A DNA stretch of 64,000 bases from Lentisphaerota bacterium (GCA_015061775.1 SUVY01000005.1:1-64000), one strand, 5' to 3'. Shown: positions 9,527-18,917, counted from the stretch's first letter. Notes: generated by a model not told the origin, from the letters alone. A program made the numbers and translations.

Positions 9527-11350
9527 ATGAAAAAGATCCTCTTTCACATCCACCGCAAAGGAATCGTCAAAAGCGTCGAGCTCTGGCAGAAACGCGGAGG
9601 TGAACGCACCATTGTCATTTTGATGGCTTTTTTCATCGGAGCAGTAACGGCTTGCGCAACAGCGGTACTGCATGTACTTGTTTCCAAACTCGACCAGCTC
9701 GGTCTCTATATCGAATCCCTGCAATTTGAACGCAACAACGCGTGGTACTGGATACTGCTTGCAGCACTTATTCCGCTCGCAGGTATCACGATATCATTCA
9801 TCATCCAGAAAACTCTCGGAGGCAAATTTTACGCAAAAAGCCTCAGCCCGCTCATCCTCGCACTCTACCGCAGAAGAAACAGCATTCCGCTGAAAGAGTG
9901 CTTCACCCATCTGCTTTCAAGCGGCTTTGCCGTCGGATTCGGAGGCTCTGCCGGTCTCGAAGCCCCCAGCGTCCTCACCGGAGCCGCCATCGGAGCAAAC
10001 TCCTCAAGTCTGCTCGGGATAGACCGCAAACAGCGCAATCTGCTTATCGGATGCGGCGCGGCAGGAGCGATATCCGGAATCTTCTCAAGCCCGATCGGAG
10101 GAGTGCTTTTCGCTGTCGAAGTGCTGCTTCCGGAATTCAGCGTGGCAGCACTCGTTCCCATGCTGATATCAAGCGCGACCGCCATGGTCGTATCACGCCT
10201 GATAACTTCAGGACACAGCCCGCTTATGTTCGCCTCCCAGCAGGTGTGGGCGGACAATGCGATACCGTTTTATTTCATGCTCGCAATATTCTCCTCCCTC
10301 ATCGGAGTTTATGTCATACGCACCGCTGTCCACTTCGGCAGACTGCTGAAAAACCGCATTCCGGATGCACGGGTACGCCTGCTTATCTCAGGAATCCTGC
10401 TCTGCATATTTCTGTTCATCTTCCCGGCTCTCCGGGGGCAGGGATACCACGTGATCGAAATGCTTTTCAGAAGCAACACTGCTGAGCTTTGCAAAACCTC
10501 AGCCTCTTTGCAGTTCATTCCTGCTCCGCTGCTCCTCGGACTCATCCTCACCGCCGGAATGCTGCTCAAAGTCATCACCTCAGTATTCACCGTGGAAGGC
10601 GGAGGCGACGGAGGAATATTCGCTCCCAGTATGGTCATCGGAGCCTTTGCAGGATTCACTTTCGCAAGACTTATGAACCTCACAGGATGGGTGCAGCTCT
10701 CCGAAGCAAATTTCGTCGTCGCAGGAATGTGCGGAGTATTCACCTCAGTAATGAAAGCTCCGCTGACAGGAATATTCCTGATCGCCGAGGTGACCGGAGG
10801 CTACATGCTTCTTGTTCCCCTCATGATCGTATCTGCGACCAGCTGGTTCATATCCCGCATCCTCGAACCGTACTCGATCTACCGCAAACCGCTTGCTGAG
10901 AGCCACATGATGGTCGATGACCGCGACCAGGCAATGCTCAAGCGTATTCCGGTAAGGCTGGCGGTGAACACTGTTTTCCAGCCGCTCGCTCCGTCGGATA
11001 CCGTATCAAAAGTCAACGCCCTCATCCGCGACACCGGAAAACGCAGTACCATATACCCCGTACTCGACGACGACGGAAAATTCTGCGGAGTAGTCCGGCT
11101 CGAAAAGATTTTGACCGCCATGCTCGACGAAACACTCTCTTCCACACTGGTGGTATATGACCTCATGGAAACTCCGCGCGGAGTCCTTTCAAGTGATGAC
11201 GACCTCGCCTGGGCGGTCGAAAACATGGAGCGGCACGACACCCGCGACCTGCCGGTCGTCAACCGCAACGGGCGTTTCATAGGCTTTGTCTCTTACAACA
11301 CTGTTTTTCATAAATACCGCACTCTCGTAAAAGAAAGTGAAAGTTTCTGA
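9527..11350 (+). CDS. ClC-family chloride channel/antiporter with CBS pair
   Basis: A 607-residue membrane protein. The N-terminal 440 residues form the ClC channel core with about ten or more hydrophobic segments. Selectivity motifs are GFGGSAGLEAPS, where Glu145 occupies the gating-glutamate position, and GGDGGIFAPS near 360. CGVFTSVMKAPLTGIFLIAE near 405 is also typical. The C-terminal 140 residues form two CBS motifs, which often bind adenine nucleotides and regulate the channel. It moves chloride or a similar anion across the inner membrane, in some members with proton exchange. The start is supported by CAAGGAAACAAG just upstream. It stands alone between the rpsA terminator and the promoter at 11371. 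Confidence 0.9.
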   Translation: MKKILFHIHRKGIVKSVELWQKRGGERTIVILMAFFIGAVTACATAVLHVLVSKLDQLGLYIESLQFERNNAWYWILLAALIPLAGITISFIIQKTLGGKFYAKSLSPLILALYRRRNSIPLKECFTHLLSSGFAVGFGGSAGLEAPSVLTGAAIGANSSSLLGIDRKQRNLLIGCGAAGAISGIFSSPIGGVLFAVEVLLPEFSVAALVPMLISSATAMVVSRLITSGHSPLMFASQQVWADNAIPFYFMLAIFSSLIGVYVIRTAVHFGRLLKNRIPDARVRLLISGILLCIFLFIFPALRGQGYHVIEMLFRSNTAELCKTSASLQFIPAPLLLGLILTAGMLLKVITSVFTVEGGGDGGIFAPSMVIGAFAGFTFARLMNLTGWVQLSEANFVVAGMCGVFTSVMKAPLTGIFLIAEVTGGYMLLVPLMIVSATSWFISRILEPYSIYRKPLAESHMMVDDRDQAMLKRIPVRLAVNTVFQPLAPSDTVSKVNALIRDTGKRSTIYPVLDDDGKFCGVVRLEKILTAMLDETLSSTLVVYDLMETPRGVLSSDDDLAWAVENMERHDTRDLPVVNRNGRFIGFVSYNTVFHKYRTLVKESESF

Positions 11351-11370
11351 GCAGAGAACAGCTTTTTTAC

Positions 11371-11398
11371 TTGAAATTGACGAAATCCGGAGTATATT
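11371..11398 (+). promoter_or_regulatory. Promoter of SDR-flavoprotein operon
   Basis: TTGAAA (11371-11376), 16 bp, TATATT (11393-11398). It lies about 55 bp upstream of the SDR start and matches the promoter shape seen before rpmE, nadC and rpsA. Confidence 0.6.
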
Positions 11399-11451
11399 TT
11401 CTGCAGTTAAATGTAACTTTGTGCCTTTTTAACAAATAAGGAAATATAAAC

Positions 11452-12207
11452 ATGTCAAAAACTGCCTTGATCACGGGTGCCGGACGCGGAATCGGCGCCG
11501 GAATCGCCACCAAACTCGCCTCTGAAGGATGGAATGTCGCAATCTGCGATCTGAAACCCATGGAAGACGGCAAAGCACAGTGCGCTGAACTCGAAAAAAA
11601 CTACGGAATCAAAGCTGATTATTTCCGTTGCGATATCTCCAAGACCGAAGACCGCCAGAAACTCGTCGATGATGTCATCGCAACTTTCGGCAGCCTTGAG
11701 GCCTTGATCAACAATGCCGGCGTCGCTCCCAAAGTGCGCGCCGATCTGCTTGAAATGTCCGAAGAGAGCTATGATTTCGTCACCGGAATCAACCTCCGCG
11801 GAAGTTTCTTCCTCACCCAGCTGGTCTGCCGCCACTTCGCCGAGCGCAAATGCGGTACTGTCGTCAACATCGGCAGCTGCTCCGCTACCGTGGTCAGCAC
11901 CAACCGCGGAGAGTACTGCATTTCCAAAGCCGGCGTCGCCATGTGCACCAAACTCTTTGCCGCCAGAATGGCTGAGTTCGGAGTCAGCGTCTATGAGATC
12001 CGTCCGGGCGTCATCATGACCGAAATGACCAGCGTGGTAAAAGACAAATATGACAAACTCATTGCTGAGGGTCTCACTCTCCAGCCGCGCTGGGGATATC
12101 CTGAGGACATCGCCAAGACCGTCGCCATGATGCTCCGCGGCGATATCGGCTACTCGACCGGTCAGGTGATCGACGTCGATGGCGGAATGAACATCCAGAG
12201 ACTTTAA
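11452..12207 (+). CDS. Short-chain dehydrogenase/reductase (SDR), FabG-like
   Basis: A 251-residue classical SDR. The Rossmann nucleotide site is TGAGRGIGAGIA at residues 8-19, NNAG lies near 86, and the catalytic pair is Tyr155 and Lys159 (YCISK). It ends with the usual VIDVDGGMNI. It oxidises or reduces an alcohol/ketone with NAD(P)H. It looks like FabG, but the context (first gene of an operon with two flavoenzymes and a ThuA protein) points to a catabolic sugar or polyol dehydrogenase rather than fatty-acid synthesis. AAGGAAATATAAAC precedes the ATG, and the next gene starts 16 bp after the stop. Confidence 0.88.
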   Translation: MSKTALITGAGRGIGAGIATKLASEGWNVAICDLKPMEDGKAQCAELEKNYGIKADYFRCDISKTEDRQKLVDDVIATFGSLEALINNAGVAPKVRADLLEMSEESYDFVTGINLRGSFFLTQLVCRHFAERKCGTVVNIGSCSATVVSTNRGEYCISKAGVAMCTKLFAARMAEFGVSVYEIRPGVIMTEMTSVVKDKYDKLIAEGLTLQPRWGYPEDIAKTVAMMLRGDIGYSTGQVIDVDGGMNIQRL

Positions 12208-12222
12208 AAAGATTCTTGCAAT

Positions 12223-14079
12223 ATGAAAAAAGTTAATACTCTTGTTATCGGAACCGGTGCAGCCGGACTTGCAGCAGCCCTGCGTCTCCACGCTGAAGGA
12301 GTCACCGATCTGCTGGTCGTTTCAGAGGGTCTCAACCGCGGAACTTCCATCAATACCGGAAGCGACAAACAGACCTACTACAAACTCGGAATCTACGGCT
12401 CTGAGCCCGACGCTCCCGAGCTGATGGCAAACTCCTACTACGAGAACGGAGCCGCCCACGGAGACGTCGCGCTGGTCGAATCAGCAATGTCTCTGCGCTG
12501 CTTCATGAACCTCGTCAATCTCGGAGTCCCCTTCCCCAGCGACCATCTCGGTCAGTTCATCGGATACAAAACCGACCACGACCCCAAACGCCGCGCCACC
12601 AGCTGCGGTCCCTACACCAGCAAAGAGATGTGTCTCGCACTTATCAAAGCTGTAAAGGCCGCCGGAATCAACGTTCTTGAAAAACGCACCGTCGCAGAAC
12701 TCATCACGGTCAAAGACCGCGCCGCCGGAGCTATCGTTTTCGACAACACCACCGAGCGTTTCGAGACCATCCTCGCAGAAAATACTGTTTTTGCGGTGGG
12801 CGGTCCCGGAGGTCTCTACTCCCAGAGCGTTTACCCCGTCGGTCATACCGGAGCCATCGGTCTCGCACTCAAACGCGGCGCCCAGGCTCAGGGACTTCCG
12901 GAGTCACAGTTCGGACTTGCTTCGATCAAATTCCGCTGGAATGTATCCGGAACCTACATGCAGGTGCTCCCCCGCTTCATATCCACAGACCAGGACGGAA
13001 ATGATGAGAGAGAATTCCTCCTCGACCACTTCGGCAGCGACAACGGTCTGCTCAACACCATGGTGTTCCTCAAGGGATATCAGTGGCCGTTCGATGTCCG
13101 CAAGGCTCCGGAAGGCTCTTCCATCATCGACCTGCTCGTCCACCGCGAAACTGCGGAAAAGGGACGCAGAGTCTGGCTCGATTTCCGCAGCAATCCGTCT
13201 GGCCTCAACTTCGATGAGCTCTCAGAAGAGGCTCACACCTACCTTGAGCGTTCCGGAGCTCTCTTCGGAACTCCGCTCGAGCGTCTGGAAAAGATGAACC
13301 CGGGAGCTATCGAACTCTACCGCGACCACAATATCGACATCGCCGAAGAGCCGCTCGAGATCGCAGTTTGCGCCCAGCACAACAACGGCGGTCTCTCAGG
13401 AACCATCTGGTATGAGTCACCCAATATCAAAAATCTCTTCCCCATCGGCGAAGTCAACGGCTCTCACGGCGTGACCCGTCCGGGAGGAACTGCGCTCAAC
13501 GCCGGTCAGGTCGGAGCTTTCCGCTGTGCAGAATACATCTCCAAAGTCTGCCAGATCGAGACGCTCGACACCAATGCCGCGGAGAAAGAGGCCTCCAAAC
13601 TCATGGACGCCCTCACCAAGAAACTCAACGGAAAACGCGACTGGCTCGCCGACCGCAAAGAGCTGCAGAACCGCATGACTCTCAATGCCGGTCACCTGCG
13701 CTGCCCCGCGACGCTCGACAAAGCTTTGAAAGAGGCAAGAGCTCTCGTGCTCAAGATGGAAGAAGAGGGTTATCCCTTCTCCGCCGGAGAACACGCGCTC
13801 ATCAACTTCCAGCTCGCTTTCGCCCATTGGGGATATCTCTCGGCGATCAAATTCCAGGCTGACGCCGGAGTCGGAAGCCGCGGTTCGGGTGCGATCATCG
13901 ATGAAAACGGCAAGATAATGCCGGAAAATCCCGAATTCCGCAAAAAGATCCTCGAGACCCGTTTCGAGGACGGCGACTTCCAGCACCGCTGGGTCGATTG
14001 CCGCCCGATCCCGCATGAGGACGGCTGGTTCGAGACCATCTGGGCTGAATACCGCAACAAAGAGGTTTACAACAAGTAA
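12223..14079 (+). CDS. FAD-dependent oxidoreductase, fumarate-reductase/SDH flavoprotein-like
   Basis: A 618-residue flavoprotein with an N-terminal FAD site (VIGTGAAGLAAALRLHAEG, residues 6-24) and a C-terminal FAD-contact segment TRPGGTALNAGQVGAFRCAEYI near residue 425. This is the arrangement of the fumarate reductase/succinate dehydrogenase/aspartate oxidase flavoprotein group. No signal peptide and no heme or Fe-S motif, so it should be cytoplasmic and take electrons from, or pass them to, a partner. The next gene, an FMN enzyme, is a natural candidate. Substrate unknown; fumarate reductase or L-aspartate oxidase itself is unlikely because no FrdB or NadA-type partner is present. Confidence 0.8.
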   Translation: MKKVNTLVIGTGAAGLAAALRLHAEGVTDLLVVSEGLNRGTSINTGSDKQTYYKLGIYGSEPDAPELMANSYYENGAAHGDVALVESAMSLRCFMNLVNLGVPFPSDHLGQFIGYKTDHDPKRRATSCGPYTSKEMCLALIKAVKAAGINVLEKRTVAELITVKDRAAGAIVFDNTTERFETILAENTVFAVGGPGGLYSQSVYPVGHTGAIGLALKRGAQAQGLPESQFGLASIKFRWNVSGTYMQVLPRFISTDQDGNDEREFLLDHFGSDNGLLNTMVFLKGYQWPFDVRKAPEGSSIIDLLVHRETAEKGRRVWLDFRSNPSGLNFDELSEEAHTYLERSGALFGTPLERLEKMNPGAIELYRDHNIDIAEEPLEIAVCAQHNNGGLSGTIWYESPNIKNLFPIGEVNGSHGVTRPGGTALNAGQVGAFRCAEYISKVCQIETLDTNAAEKEASKLMDALTKKLNGKRDWLADRKELQNRMTLNAGHLRCPATLDKALKEARALVLKMEEEGYPFSAGEHALINFQLAFAHWGYLSAIKFQADAGVGSRGSGAIIDENGKIMPENPEFRKKILETRFEDGDFQHRWVDCRPIPHEDGWFETIWAEYRNKEVYNK

Positions 14080-14087
14080 ATCAACTC

Positions 14088-14111
14088 CACGCCGTCTGTC
14101 ATGACGGCGTG
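14088..14111 (+). other. Intercistronic hairpin
   Basis: CACGCCGTC (14088-14096) and GACGGCGTG (14103-14111) form a perfect 9 bp stem with a six-base loop. No T-run follows, so it is more likely an mRNA-stabilising or attenuating structure inside the operon than a full terminator. Confidence 0.6.
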
Positions 14112-14137
14112 TTCATTGAATGACATAAGGTAAAGAA

Positions 14138-15598
14138 ATGAACTATCCACGTATTCCTTCGTTCAAAACAGCTGCCGACTTCAGAGACCATCTCAAAGAG
14201 ATCGGTGTCGATTTGGAAGTCGATGACAAAATCCTGAGCGCGCCGGAGTCCCCCCTCGCCCAGAGCATATCCTATCACGGTCACAAAATCGGCAACCGCT
14301 GGTGCGTCCTGCCCATGGAGGGCTGGGACTGCCTGCCCAACGGAGCTCCCAGCGAGTACACAAGACGCCGCTGGATGAACTTCGCAACCAGCGGAGCAAA
14401 ACTGCTCTTCGGATGCGAAGCCTGCGCCGTTATGAAGACCGGAAAAAGCAATACCCGTCAGCTCATGCTCACCGAGGAGACCTTTGATGCCATCAAACAG
14501 CTCCGCGAAGACATGGTCAAAGCTCATGCCGAAAAATTCGGAACCGCCGACGACCTTTACATCGGTCTTCAGCTCACCCACTCCGGACGTTACAGCCATC
14601 CCAACGATGATGCAAAACTTGAGTCGGTGACGGCTTATGAGCATCCGCTGCTGGATGAGAGATTCCATTGCAATGCCTCCAATGTCGTGACTGACGAAGA
14701 GATCCCCGAGATCATCGCCCACTACGGAAAAGCGGCGAAACTCGCTCAGAAGGCAGGCTTTGACTTCGTGGATATCAAAGTCGCTCACGGTTATCTCGGA
14801 CATGAGTTCCTCAGCGCATTCACCCGTCCGGGAAAATACGGCGGCAGCTTCGAGAACCGCACGCGTTTCTTCAGAGAAATCGTCGAAACAGTCAAAAAAG
14901 AGGCTCCGGGACTTGAGCTCGGAATGCGCTTCTCCATGTTCGACTGCCTTCCCTTCGAGCCCGGCCCGGACAGAGTCGGAATTCCGATGGAAAGAGGCGA
15001 TGTCAAAGTCGGAAATTACGCCTATGCGTTCGGCGGAGACGGCACCGGTCTCGGTTATGATCTTACCGAACCCATCAAGTTCCTCGAACTTGCTTCAAGT
15101 CTCGGAGTCGAACTCATCTGTACCACTGTGTGCAGCCCCTATTACAACCCCCACTTCCAGAGACCGGCTTACTATCCTGTCTCAGACGGATATCTGCCTC
15201 CGGAAGAGCCGATCATCGGTGCGGCGCGTCAGATCAATGCGCTCGCCAAGGTCAAGGAGCACTTCAAGGACTCCTCGATGCTCTTTATCGGTGCCGGCTA
15301 CACCTGTCTCCAGGAGTATCTCGTCAACATCGGTCAGGCGGCTGTCCGCAAAAACATCGTCGATTTCGTCGGATACGGCAGACTTGTTCTCTCCTATCCT
15401 GAGATCGTCGCCGATACCCTCGGAGGAAATCCGCTCAACACCCGCCGCATCTGCCGTACTTTCGGAGACTGCACCACAGCTCCGAGAAACGGACTTATTT
15501 CCGGCTGCTATCCGCTCGATGACCACTACAAGTGTCTCCCTGAGTGCGACAAGCTCAAATGCTATAAACAGCAGATCAAAGAGAAGTTTGCAAAATGA
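14138..15598 (+). CDS. NADH:flavin oxidoreductase, old yellow enzyme family
   Basis: A 486-residue protein with an FMN-binding TIM barrel of the OYE family: LPMEGWD near residue 64, LQLTHSGRYS near 147, KVAHGYLGHEFLSAFTRP near 212 and GGSFENRTRF near 231. After the barrel it has a Cys-rich tail (CRTFGDC, then GCYPLD, then CLPECDKLKC), reminiscent of the [4Fe-4S] region of 2,4-dienoyl-CoA reductase-type enzymes but with different spacing. It probably reduces an activated C=C or moves hydride from NAD(P)H to FMN. Its stop overlaps the ThuA start by 4 bp, so the two are translationally coupled. Substrate unknown. Confidence 0.85.
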   Translation: MNYPRIPSFKTAADFRDHLKEIGVDLEVDDKILSAPESPLAQSISYHGHKIGNRWCVLPMEGWDCLPNGAPSEYTRRRWMNFATSGAKLLFGCEACAVMKTGKSNTRQLMLTEETFDAIKQLREDMVKAHAEKFGTADDLYIGLQLTHSGRYSHPNDDAKLESVTAYEHPLLDERFHCNASNVVTDEEIPEIIAHYGKAAKLAQKAGFDFVDIKVAHGYLGHEFLSAFTRPGKYGGSFENRTRFFREIVETVKKEAPGLELGMRFSMFDCLPFEPGPDRVGIPMERGDVKVGNYAYAFGGDGTGLGYDLTEPIKFLELASSLGVELICTTVCSPYYNPHFQRPAYYPVSDGYLPPEEPIIGAARQINALAKVKEHFKDSSMLFIGAGYTCLQEYLVNIGQAAVRKNIVDFVGYGRLVLSYPEIVADTLGGNPLNTRRICRTFGDCTTAPRNGLISGCYPLDDHYKCLPECDKLKCYKQQIKEKFAK

Positions 15599-16251
15599 AG
15601 CTATTTGTTGCAGATGACCACTACAAAGCGTATCCAGGACGCAACCAGTTCGAGTGCATCCGGGATGCGTACAGCGACATGATTTTCAGGGAAAATGACT
15701 GGAGCGCATTCACCGAATTCGACCTTGTCAATGAATGCGACCTGCTCATTCTCAACATGATAGCAGATACCTGCGGTCTGCCGCTTCCCGACGAAAAACA
15801 GTCGGAAGCGGTCAAACGCTATCTCGAAAGCGGCAAAAATCTGCTTCTGCTCCATGGAGGAAGCTCCGCTTTCTGGCACTGCGACTGGTTCCGCCAAATC
15901 GTCGGAATACGCTGGGTCAGAAAAAACGATCCAGACGGGGTCGAAGCGAGTTTCCACCCCAAAGAGCCGTTCTGCGTCAAACCGGCAAAAACCCGTCATC
16001 CATTGGTGGGCAAACTTCAGGAAATGGACTTCCCTGAAGATGAGATTTATTGCTCACTTGAGCAGGTGACTCCTGTCACGACCCTGATGGAGACAACCAT
16101 CTCGCTCGGAACGTGCCCGCAATGCACTCTGAGCTTCACTCCCTGGGGAGGTAAAGTCATCAACTTCCTGCCCGGCCACCGTCCTGAAGTCACCCGCGAT
16201 CCGCGCCTTGTCAGCAACCTCAAGGTGCTCATCGACTATCTGGGCGAATAA
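15595..16251 (+). CDS. ThuA-like domain protein
   Basis: A 218-residue protein of the ThuA (trehalose utilisation) group, which has a class I glutamine-amidotransferase-like fold without a proven amidase role. Recognisable are the first strand MKLFVADDHY, a central LLLLHGGSSAFWHCDWF segment and PGHRPEVTRDPRL near the end. ThuA proteins accompany oxidation of disaccharides and keto-sugar metabolism in other bacteria. The ATGA overlap with the old-yellow-enzyme gene ties it to that operon. It may act on, isomerise or hydrolyse the oxidised product, but this is inference. The RecD2 gene follows 9 bp later and could be read through. Confidence 0.8.
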   Translation: MKLFVADDHYKAYPGRNQFECIRDAYSDMIFRENDWSAFTEFDLVNECDLLILNMIADTCGLPLPDEKQSEAVKRYLESGKNLLLLHGGSSAFWHCDWFRQIVGIRWVRKNDPDGVEASFHPKEPFCVKPAKTRHPLVGKLQEMDFPEDEIYCSLEQVTPVTTLMETTISLGTCPQCTLSFTPWGGKVINFLPGHRPEVTRDPRLVSNLKVLIDYLGE

Positions 16252-16260
16252 CTGTCCGCC

Positions 16261-18405
16261 GTGCAGAATACTCAGGAGCAGCAACTTACCCGCCTATGCG
16301 GTGAGATCATACACATAAGGTATGAAAACACCGTCACGGGCTTTGCTGTTGTTACGATCAACTCCGACAGCGGAGAACGCCACACCGTATGCGGAAAAAT
16401 CGCCGGTGTCCACCTCGGAAACATCCTCGATATGGAGGGGTATTTTGCCGATAACGAAAAATTCGGCAGAGAGTTCCGGGTCGAAACATTCCGTCCCGTG
16501 ATGCCGAAAACTGCTGACGGAATAAAAAAATACCTTGTTTCCGGAGTTTCCGGTATCGGTCCCAAGACCGCATCCATGATCGTCGATGCATTCGGAGCTG
16601 ACACGGTAAAGATACTCGACTCCCAGCCGTGGCGTCTCAAAGAGATAAGAGGCATCGGCAAACGCAAAGCCGACATGGTCATATCTTCCTGGCAAGAGGG
16701 CGCAGCAAGGCGCGACAGCATGATCTTTCTGCAGGGATTGGGAATCAGTCCTGCCTATTGCAGCAAACTATTCCGCAAATACAGCGACCGGGCTCCTCAA
16801 ATCGTCAAAAACAACCCTTTCCGTCTGGCTGAAGACATCGACGGCATCGGATTTCAGAAAGCCGACGCCATCGCCAAAGAGCTGGGATTTGCTCCTGACT
16901 CGACGGAACGGCTCTCAGCCGCTGCTGTTTATATTTTAAATACCTCCATTCAAAGCGGACATTGCGGACTTCCCGCAGAAGAGTTGCTCCGCCGTACCTG
17001 CGACCTTGCCAGGCAGTCTCCGGATTCCGTCAGGCGCGGCATCGAAAACGCTGTCATGCGCGGTTTTGCTGTGGAACGCGATGATTTTTATTACACTCCC
17101 AAGCTCGCCAAAGCTGAAGAGGAAATTCCGCTGCTCCTGAAAAAAATCGCCTCCTGCTCAAACCATCCGGGCAGAAAACTCACTCCGAAGTCAAGCTCTT
17201 TCAAGTGGGCAGAGTGTCAGAAAAAAGCGGTCGATGAGGTTTCAAAATCCGCCCTCTCGATCATAACCGGAGGTCCCGGTGTAGGTAAGACCACCGTTAT
17301 CCGCGAAATAGTCGCCCGCGCCAAAGCGGCAAAACTTTCCATCGCCCTCACCTCCCCTACCGGACGCGCGGCGAAACGTATGTCTCAAGCCACGGGATGC
17401 GAAGCAAAAACCATACACCGCCTGCTGATGTATGACCCGCAGATCAACGCTTTCGGATATGACGGAGATAATCCGCTCGAATGTGATATACTCATCGCCG
17501 ATGAGGTATCCATGCTCGATATGACGATCGCACACGCCCTCTTCAAGGCGATCTCTCCGGGAACGACGGTTGTTCTGGTCGGAGATGCAGACCAGCTGCC
17601 TCCGGTAGGTCCCGGCAGGTTCTTCTCGGACTTGATCGCATCAGGAAAAGTTCCCGTCACCCGCCTCGATCAGGTCTTCCGTCAGGCCTCTGGAAGCCGC
17701 ATCATCGAAGCCGCTCACCGCGTCAACGCCGGGTTCACTCCCCTGCGCAGCGAAAATCCGGACACCGACTTCTTCTGGGTCAGGCAGGACGATCCGGACA
17801 AAGCCCTCGATCTGATGCAGAAAATCGTCCTCGAGCGCATTCCGGAAAAGTTCGGCTTCGATCCCGTAAACGAAATACAGGTACTCACCCCCATGAACCG
17901 CGGAAACTGCGGAACTGTCGCCATAAATGAACTGCTCGCCTCCAAACTCAACCCCTGCGATGGCAAAGCCTCCCTCGAATACGGCGACCGCCGCATCAAT
18001 CCCGGTGATAAAGTCATGCAGATCCAGAATAACTACGACAAAGGTGTCTTCAACGGAGATTTCGGCGTTGTCATCGAAACCAACCGCGAAAACGGAAAAT
18101 TCAAAGTCCTCTACGATAACGAAAAAATCGTCGAATACTTCACCGATGAAATGGACCAGATCAGCAAAGCCTACGCTATCACCATACATAAATCACAGGG
18201 CAGCGAATTTCCGGCAGCCGTCGTACTTCTCCAAAATCAGCACTTTCTCATGCTCCAGAGAAATCTCCTTTATACCGCTATGACCAGAGCTAAAAAACTG
18301 CTCATCCTCATCGGCAGCGAAAAATGCGTTGAAATGGCAGTCCGTAACGCCCGCACCGAAGTCCGCTTCACCCGCCTTCCTCAGCTCCTTGATGCGGCGT
18401 TTTGA
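16261..18405 (+). CDS. recD2: RecD2-type ATP-dependent 5'-3' DNA helicase
   Basis: A 714-residue SF1B helicase. The N-terminal region has paired helix-hairpin-helix motifs (VSGIGPKTASMIV, IRGIGKRKADMV). Then come Walker A GGPGVGKTT near residue 340, Walker B LIADEVSMLD near 410, GDADQLPPVGPG and the C-terminal motif AITIHKSQGSEFP near 640. Length and architecture match RecD2/YrrC-like proteins, which act in replication and repair without RecBC; no recB or recC is nearby. The start is a GTG with no good ribosome site, 9 bp behind the ThuA gene, so coupling is likely. The repeat A hairpin starts 23 bp after the stop. Confidence 0.92.
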   Translation: MQNTQEQQLTRLCGEIIHIRYENTVTGFAVVTINSDSGERHTVCGKIAGVHLGNILDMEGYFADNEKFGREFRVETFRPVMPKTADGIKKYLVSGVSGIGPKTASMIVDAFGADTVKILDSQPWRLKEIRGIGKRKADMVISSWQEGAARRDSMIFLQGLGISPAYCSKLFRKYSDRAPQIVKNNPFRLAEDIDGIGFQKADAIAKELGFAPDSTERLSAAAVYILNTSIQSGHCGLPAEELLRRTCDLARQSPDSVRRGIENAVMRGFAVERDDFYYTPKLAKAEEEIPLLLKKIASCSNHPGRKLTPKSSSFKWAECQKKAVDEVSKSALSIITGGPGVGKTTVIREIVARAKAAKLSIALTSPTGRAAKRMSQATGCEAKTIHRLLMYDPQINAFGYDGDNPLECDILIADEVSMLDMTIAHALFKAISPGTTVVLVGDADQLPPVGPGRFFSDLIASGKVPVTRLDQVFRQASGSRIIEAAHRVNAGFTPLRSENPDTDFFWVRQDDPDKALDLMQKIVLERIPEKFGFDPVNEIQVLTPMNRGNCGTVAINELLASKLNPCDGKASLEYGDRRINPGDKVMQIQNNYDKGVFNGDFGVVIETNRENGKFKVLYDNEKIVEYFTDEMDQISKAYAITIHKSQGSEFPAAVVLLQNQHFLMLQRNLLYTAMTRAKKLLILIGSEKCVEMAVRNARTEVRFTRLPQLLDAAF

Positions 18406-18427
18406 GCGTGAGAGGGTGTGGGTTTTC

Positions 18428-18530
18428 TTGGGAAAGGGCGAAACTTCTTTTCGCGGGAAAAGAAGTTTCGCCCTCTCCCAAACCCTCTCCCACTTCAAGA
18501 AAAGCGGGAGTTCTTGCGGTGTGGTTGTTT
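18428..18530. repeat. Repeat family A, copy after recD2
   Basis: AGGGCGAAACTTCTTTTC (18435-18452) pairs perfectly with 18457-18474 around a GCGG loop, and TTGGGA/TCCCAA extend the stem. It is followed by CTTCAAGAAAAGCGG, shared with the copies at 33846 and 34433. No T-run follows the stem, so it is not a standard terminator. Confidence 0.8.
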
Positions 18531-18722
18531 TGCAGGTGGATCGCGGTATTTTGTGCGGCGCAGTTTTTCCGGGACGGCTGGGTATTTTTGTTTCTTTTGG
18601 GGTATTGGCGATGTTTGGGGCGGCGCGTTTTTTCTGGGGCGGCTGGGTGTTTTTGATTTGGCATTGTTCCAATTTTTGTGAAAGCGTTTTTGAATCGATG
18701 ATAAACGCTATTTTGTTTGGTT

Positions 18723-18796
18723 ATATTTTGTCAACATACGCAAAACGCTTGTTTGCTTCGGTGGATGCATCCGTGAGGCAAGGCGCGAGATTGACC
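18723..18796. repeat. Repeat family B, copy 2
   Basis: Shares ATATTTTGTCAACATACGCA... (18723-18747) and GCAAGGCGCGAGATTGACC (18778-18796) with 7325-7467. It is shorter than copy 1: the hairpin centre is absent. Confidence 0.65.
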
Positions 18797-18917
18797 ACGG
18801 AAATCCTTTTTTCAGGTCAGGTCATAACTCAAGGTATCTGTCATCAAAAACGCGATTTCTTACACCTCGGAATTGGAATATTTTTGCTTTTTTTTGAGCT
18901 TTTTATTGCTTTTTGAC

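Noticed and set aside
14088-14111. Hairpin as a transcription terminator
   Set aside because: No T-run follows and the next gene belongs functionally to the same operon.
18435-18474. Repeat A hairpin as the recD2 terminator
   Set aside because: The stem is strong, but the bases after it are C-rich, not T-rich; the same element occurs in places where no gene ends.
18329-18916. Open frames across repeat A behind recD2 encoding NFFSREKKF-like peptides
   Set aside because: They arise from translating the repeat hairpin; similar peptides appear at every copy and in several frames.
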